A DNA stretch of 46,759 nt from Enterovibrio norvegicus FF-33 (lineage in GTDB: Bacteria; Pseudomonadota; Gammaproteobacteria; Enterobacterales; Vibrionaceae), in contig NZ_AJYD02000031.1 in the NCBI RefSeq assembly GCF_000286835.2, positions 1 through 46,759 on the forward strand, given 5' to 3'. Below, in pieces: positions 43,538 to 46,759 of this stretch. The notes below the pieces were generated by a model. It did no database searches and was not told the DNA's origin. It saw only the letters and a program-made list of their open reading frames with translations. The translations under genes and the position numbers were made by a program. How positions within the stretch are numbered: the stretch's first letter is position 1; each line of letters starts with the position of its first letter.

Positions 43538-43557
43538 GACGGGCACTAAACAACAAT

Positions 43558-43584
43558 AGAGCATCCAATTTGGGTGCTTTTTTT
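43558..43584 (+). terminator. Rho-independent terminator of the small membrane protein gene
   Basis: AGCATCCA (43560-43567) pairs with TGGGTGCT (43571-43578) with one G-T pair, and a T7 run follows. Confidence 0.88.
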
Positions 43585-43851
43585 GATTGTATCGACAGTC
43601 AACAGAGATACATCGTTGATCTCTTAATCGAGACGCCCCCTGATATTCTAAGGCTTACCCTTTTTAAGGGGATAGACCGGAGTAACGTTAGGGCTTTAGA
43701 TCGAGAAAGCCGAACAGGCTCTGGCGTTATTCGGATATAAATCGTCATGGTGCCTGCTTTTGATGCGAGCTTCGCTTTCTGAGACATGTGCGGTGGACTT
43801 TCCATCTTGCATCCCTAGACTTGGTTGGCTCGCAATTTAAGGGAAGAGATC
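43585..43851. other. Spacer upstream of yhhN
   Basis: A 267-bp stretch without a credible gene. It contains a short inverted repeat CCCTTTTTAAGGGG around 43659-43672 and short A/T-rich patches, and should hold the yhhN promoter. GGGAAGAGAT at 43841-43850 is the yhhN ribosome-binding site. Confidence 0.45.
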
Positions 43852-44475
43852 ATGTTGAGTTGGCTTGCTGTTTGTTGTTCAGGATTGCTGCACATCAATG
43901 CTGCTTACAAAGGTCCGCGTTGGCAGTTTTATCTGTTTAAACCGTTGACTATTTTATTGATGATGCTGATCGCCTTGGTGGGCGGAGAGACGAATGTTTA
44001 CACTTATTTGATCTTAGTTGGCCTGTTATTTTCGTTGTTTGGTGATGTGTTCTTGATGCTACCCAAAGACCGATTCATACCAGGGCTATTGAGCTTTCTG
44101 ATTGCGCATATTTTATATAGTGTTGCGTTCTGGCAGCAGTTTGATGGCCCCATGATATGGTGGCTTCCCTCGTTGATTGGTGCGGCAAGTGTCATTGTTT
44201 TCTTACTTTTATTGCCTAATCTTGGGCCTTTGCTGATCCCTGTTGGAATTTATATTGCCGTGATCGCCCAGATGGCATGGGGTGCAGGCGAATTTTGGAT
44301 GAATGCACACTCGCAAACGGCGGCATATGCGTTTGGTGGGGCACTGTTGTTCATGGTATCTGATACCGTTCTTGCCTTTGAGCGATTTAAAGGGCCTTTT
44401 CGCGCCTCAGTATTGCTGGTGATGAGCACGTATTTTTGCGCACAGGGATTGATTACTTTGTCTGTGATGTCGTAG
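43852..44475 (+). CDS. yhhN: Lysoplasmalogenase-family membrane protein YhhN
   Basis: A 207-residue integral membrane protein of the YhhN/TMEM86 family with about eight hydrophobic segments. Recognisable are FYLFKPLTILLMM, LVGLLFSLFGDVFLMLPKDRF (the acidic GDVFLM signature) and PGLLSFLIAHILYS. Animal relatives hydrolyse lysoplasmalogen; the bacterial activity is not settled. The start codon at 43852 has GGGAAGAG directly before it, so the longer frame from 43825 is not used. It is followed at 16 bp by a DUF2007 gene and may be co-transcribed with it. Confidence 0.9.
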   Translation: MLSWLAVCCSGLLHINAAYKGPRWQFYLFKPLTILLMMLIALVGGETNVYTYLILVGLLFSLFGDVFLMLPKDRFIPGLLSFLIAHILYSVAFWQQFDGPMIWWLPSLIGAASVIVFLLLLPNLGPLLIPVGIYIAVIAQMAWGAGEFWMNAHSQTAAYAFGGALLFMVSDTVLAFERFKGPFRASVLLVMSTYFCAQGLITLSVMS

Positions 44476-44491
44476 TAGCGAGGAGTCATTA

Positions 44492-44803
44492 ATGTCGTGG
44501 ATTCAAGTGTATAGTGCAAGTAATTCACTCGAGGCACATAGTCTGAAAGGAATGCTTGAATCCATGGGAATGGATGTCCTGCTTAAAGGCGACTCACTCG
44601 CCAGTGCCACCGGCGAGCTTCCTGCCGATGTGGTTGCTGTGACTTTGTGGGTGGATACCTTACGTGAAGAAAAAGCGCGATCTGCATTGCATCAGTATGA
44701 AGCACAGGCAGAAAGTGTGTGGTTCTGCCCATCCTGCCAAGAAGAAAATGGCGGTAGCTTTGAGATGTGCTGGCAATGCAGCACACCGCGTGATGAATTC
44801 TGA
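44492..44803 (+). CDS. DUF2007 protein with C-terminal zinc ribbon
   Basis: A 103-residue protein. Residues 1-70 are a DUF2007 fold (WIQVYSASNSLEAHSLKGMLESMG), distantly like PII signalling proteins. The end is a zinc ribbon with C-x2-C ... C-x2-C: Cys79, Cys82, Cys93 and Cys96 (FCPSCQEENGG, MCWQCSTPRDEF). The start is 16 bp after the yhhN stop, with GAGG upstream. The function of the family is unknown; regulatory binding is a guess. Confidence 0.85.
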   Translation: MSWIQVYSASNSLEAHSLKGMLESMGMDVLLKGDSLASATGELPADVVAVTLWVDTLREEKARSALHQYEAQAESVWFCPSCQEENGGSFEMCWQCSTPRDEF

Positions 44804-44888
44804 TTAATCTTGCGACATATCAAAACAGCCTAGCAAAGACTGTGTTTCCATAACGACCGATTAATCGTTGTGCGTTTGTGGAGTTGCT

Positions 44889-45125
44889 ATGCCTGTGTCA
44901 ATTCATGTTCATGAAGTCTTAAACCACCTCAAATCCCAAACTTTGTCTGAACAAGCATTGGTTGACTGGGTAAGCGGGCAATGGGGTGCATCTGCACGTT
45001 TTCATACTTGCAGCCAAAATGGGCTGTCATTTAGTGAAGTTCTCGTGTTCTTGCGCCGTAGGAAGAAGATTCTTGAACAAGCAGGCTCGTTAGTGGTGAA
45101 TGACGCGCGGATTTGTCAGCACTAA
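44889..45125 (+). CDS. yecH: YecH-like metal-binding protein (DUF2492)
   Basis: A 78-residue protein similar to E. coli YecH. It keeps IHVHEVLN at the start, ARFHTCSQNGLS in the middle and ICQH at the end; these His and Cys residues are the presumed metal ligands. The start has GGAG six bases upstream; an in-frame extension to 44868 has no such site. The role is unknown. Downstream lies a bidirectional terminator. Confidence 0.85.
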   Translation: MPVSIHVHEVLNHLKSQTLSEQALVDWVSGQWGASARFHTCSQNGLSFSEVLVFLRRRKKILEQAGSLVVNDARICQH

Positions 45126-45160
45126 ACGAGTGCTACTGAGCAGAAAGACACAGTGAAACG

Positions 45161-45187
45161 AAAAAGGCCTCAGAAGAGGCCTTTTTG
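45161..45187. terminator. Bidirectional terminator between yecH and yhhL
   Basis: AAAAAGGCCTC (45161-45171) pairs with GAGGCCTTTTT (45176-45186) around a 4-nt loop. It serves yecH on the plus strand and the rsmD-yhhL unit on the minus strand. Confidence 0.92.
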
Positions 45188-45231
45188 CTGTTTATCTTTT
45201 GTATCAATGTCACTTCTAAGTGCTGGGTATA

Positions 45232-45501
45232 TCAACCAACCATGTACTTGCGGCGGATATCAAGCAGAGCGAAGATCCCAAATATCAGGATGGACCATTT
45301 TTCCCAGCGAGTCATGGAGACTTTATCGCCGAATGCACCGATAAAGATCAGCATCTGCAAGCCATGCATGCAGAACAGAAAGGCGGTCATAATATACAGT
45401 GCCATCGCGGCTACACCCGGAAACGGCGAGATGATATTCGTGATCAATACCAACCAGACAAAGCCAATGGCCGCTTTTGCTAAAAAGATGAGTGCTTTCA
45501 T
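45232..45501 (-). CDS. yhhL: DUF1145 membrane protein YhhL
   Basis: An 89-residue inner-membrane protein of the DUF1145/YhhL family with two to three hydrophobic helices (KAAIGFVWLVLITNIISPFP, ALYIMTAFLFCMHGLQMLIF, and a short third one near the end), with the polar MTRWEKW between. Function unknown. Its ATG overlaps the rsmD TGA in the ATGA arrangement, so the two are translationally coupled, as in E. coli where rsmD precedes yhhL. Confidence 0.9.
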   Translation of the reverse strand: MKALIFLAKAAIGFVWLVLITNIISPFPGVAAMALYIMTAFLFCMHGLQMLIFIGAFGDKVSMTRWEKWSILIFGIFALLDIRRKYMVG

Positions 45502-46133
45502 TTTTCCTCTCTTAGATACAGCCGGAAGCTCACTTGTCCGGCATGCTTTTCCTTAATCATGTCCCAATGCGCGGGAACGTCGGGCACACCAAGCTCTTTT
45601 TCTGCCTCAATGTAAATCAACGCGTTCTTATTAAGCCAGCCATTGTGCTCGAGTTTGTTCAACACGTCACTCAACAAGTCTTTACGAAACGGTGGATCGA
45701 TAAAGACCACATCAAATGGCTGTCCGGTTTGCGATAAGTACTGCAAGGCATCGATGTTATGGACGGTCGCGTTGTCTGCATTCAAGGTGGCTAGATTGAG
45801 ATTGATTTGCGCCGCCGCACCTTTATCAAGCTCTAGTAACGTGACGTGATCAGCCTGACGAGACAAAGCTTCAAGCCCTAAACCGCCACTACCTGCGAAC
45901 ACATCAAGGCATTTAGCTTGATATAAATCTGCCGCTAGCCAGTTGAATACCGTTTCTTTCACGCGATCTGTTGTAGGGCGAAGGCCTTCGACGTTCTTAA
46001 CTGGCAATTTGCGACCTCGCCATTTTCCAGAAATAATGCGGACAAAACCAGAACCGCCTCCTGCATTCGATGAAGGATGATTACCCCTGCCGTTAGGTTG
46101 TTTCGCAGGGTTTTTAGGGTTACGTCTTACCAT
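45498..46133 (-). CDS. rsmD: 16S rRNA (guanine-966-N2)-methyltransferase
   Basis: A 211-residue SAM-dependent enzyme that methylates G966 of 16S rRNA. The family blocks are present: FVRIISGKWRGRKLPV, LRPTTDRVKETVFNWL, the SAM-binding DVFAGSGGLGLEALSR and the catalytic VFIDPPF. The basic N-terminal tail (MVRRNPKNPAKQPNG) is a little longer than in E. coli. A TTG at 46151 could extend the frame, but the ATG at 46133 is simpler. It is divergent from ftsY, as in E. coli. Confidence 0.95.
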   Translation of the reverse strand: MVRRNPKNPAKQPNGRGNHPSSNAGGGSGFVRIISGKWRGRKLPVKNVEGLRPTTDRVKETVFNWLAADLYQAKCLDVFAGSGGLGLEALSRQADHVTLLELDKGAAAQINLNLATLNADNATVHNIDALQYLSQTGQPFDVVFIDPPFRKDLLSDVLNKLEHNGWLNKNALIYIEAEKELGVPDVPAHWDMIKEKHAGQVSFRLYLREEK

Positions 46134-46386
46134 AGATTTTTTGACCGCCAAGAAGGTGTTAGTATATGTCGGTTCGGTAACGGCTCAGCATTTTCAAGGT
46201 CAACTTGCCCTTTTTAAAATGATCAGCGACGTAAGGGTTTTGGCCTCTTTCGCCGAATTTTCTGCGCCGCAATGTATGTAATACATCGCCGTTACCTCAC
46301 TGCATTTATAAGGCGCAGTGCTCACAGTTTAAGATTAGCGCGATGTCATCGTGCTGATTGTACCAATCATGCTTTAGGATTTGCCA

Positions 46387-46759
46387 ATGGCAGAAAAAAA
46401 GAAACGCGGATTTATGTCCTGGCTGGGTTTCGGCCGAAAGAACGACGAACAAGAACAACAGGCTGAGCAAGCCCGTTTACAAGCTGAAGAAGAAGCTCGC
46501 CTGCAAGCGGAAGCCGATGCGAAAGCACAGGCTGAAGAGCAAGCGCGCCTGCAAGCGCAAGCCGATGCGAAAGCACAGGCTGAAGAACAAGTTCGCCTGC
46601 AAGCGGAAACGGATGCAAAAGCACAGGCTGAAGAACAAGCCCGCTTGAAATCGGAAGCCGATGCGAAAGCACAGGCCGAAGAGCAAGCGTGCCTGCAAGC
46701 AGAAGCGGATGCGAAAGCACAGGCTGAAGAACAAGTTCGCCTGCAAGCGGAAGCGGATG
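46387..46759 (+). CDS. ftsY: Signal recognition particle receptor FtsY, N-terminal part (runs off window)
   Basis: The frame opened by ATG 46387 begins MAEKKKRGFMSWLGFGRKND, close to E. coli FtsY (MAKEKKRGFFSWLGFG), and stays open for 124 codons to the window end. AGGA at 46375-46378 is the ribosome-binding site. FtsY docks SRP-ribosome complexes on the membrane; the visible part is only the membrane-binding leader and the acidic A domain, so the NG GTPase domain is outside. From residue 39 on the A domain consists of a 16-residue repeat (consensus LQAEADAKAQAEEQAR) coded by a 48-bp unit. It is helical, acidic and alanine-rich. Acidic, poorly conserved A domains are normal for the family; regular repeats like these are unusual. 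Confidence 0.93.
   Translation, partial: MAEKKKRGFMSWLGFGRKNDEQEQQAEQARLQAEEEARLQAEADAKAQAEEQARLQAQADAKAQAEEQVRLQAETDAKAQAEEQARLKSEADAKAQAEEQACLQAEADAKAQAEEQVRLQAEAD
46501..46759 (+). repeat. 48-bp tandem repeat inside ftsY
   Basis: Five full units (46501-46548, 46549-46596, 46597-46644, 46645-46692, 46693-46740) and a partial sixth reach the window end. Units begin CTGCAAGCG or CTTGAAATC and are nearly identical in the AAAGCACAGGC portion. Differences are single bases, several of them silent, so the units were probably multiplied recently by slippage and unequal crossing-over. Confidence 0.93.

Noticed and set aside
43495-43740. 81-codon frame spanning the terminator after the small membrane protein
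   Set aside because: It overlaps the real gene and runs through its terminator, with no ribosome-binding site.
46358-46746. Open frames on both strands across the ftsY repeat (46358-46648 plus, 46412-46720 minus, 46477-46746 minus)
   Set aside because: They arise because the 48-bp repeat keeps several frames open. The ftsY frame from 46387 has a ribosome-binding site and matches the family N-terminus.
46501-46759. Possible CRISPR array because of regularly spaced repeats
   Set aside because: The units are contiguous with no unique spacers and encode a regular peptide repeat inside ftsY.

Overview
This window looks like a piece of the main chromosome of a Vibrionaceae-type gammaproteobacterium. 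The case rests on protein similarity to Escherichia coli and Vibrio families and on conserved gene neighbourhoods: rlmJ-gor beside prlC, gppA-rhlB facing trxA-rho, ubiD next to fre, uspA/ftnA/uspB/yhiN, pldB-yigL, and rsmD-yhhL with yhhM and yhhN beside ftsY. I cannot fix the genus; Grimontia, Enterovibrio or Photobacterium relatives would all fit. There is no sign of a prophage, integron, transposase, CRISPR array or plasmid module.

Layout. 1-45 is the 3' end of a proline tRNA with its terminator. 525-5915 is a four-gene peptide-type ABC importer (double ATPase, binding protein, two permeases). 6110-7925 holds two paralogous secreted SPOR-like proteins with six conserved cysteines. 7997-12460 is the conserved gor, rlmJ, prlC block. 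12601-18196 is an envelope-protein stretch: a putative beta-barrel, a 1066-residue lipoprotein, and a TraF_2-like outer-membrane protein. 18262-22958 is gppA-rhlB facing trxA-rho. 23128-27112 is an unrecognised exported protein, a UbiD with an internal C-terminal duplication, a [2Fe-2S] ferredoxin and the flavin reductase Fre. 27164-32898 carries an EamA transporter, uspA, ftnA, uspB, an MscS-type channel, yhiN and a cold-shock protein with a long leader. 33206-39560 has an aldehyde dehydrogenase, a TapT-like DTW protein, an NlpE/COG3650-like lipoprotein, an EVE protein, yigL and pldB. 39768-46759 has an AbgT transporter, an acyltransferase, yhhM, a small membrane protein, yhhN, a DUF2007 zinc-ribbon protein, yecH, yhhL, rsmD and the start of ftsY, which runs off the window inside a 48-bp tandem repeat.

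Most of the window is housekeeping: RNA metabolism (rho, rhlB, rlmJ, rsmD, tapT), redox and quinone metabolism (gor, trxA, ubiD, fre), stress (uspA, uspB, ftnA, csp, gppA) and envelope or transport functions. The least explained parts are the twin cysteine-rich SPOR proteins, the enlarged UbiD followed by a ferredoxin/Fre pair that resembles a split oxygenase reductase, the envelope genes between prlC and gppA, and the repetitive acidic N-terminus of FtsY. I do not see a clearly new multi-gene defence or mobile system. Gene starts were moved from the longest open frame wherever a ribosome-binding site or family alignment favoured a shorter form.
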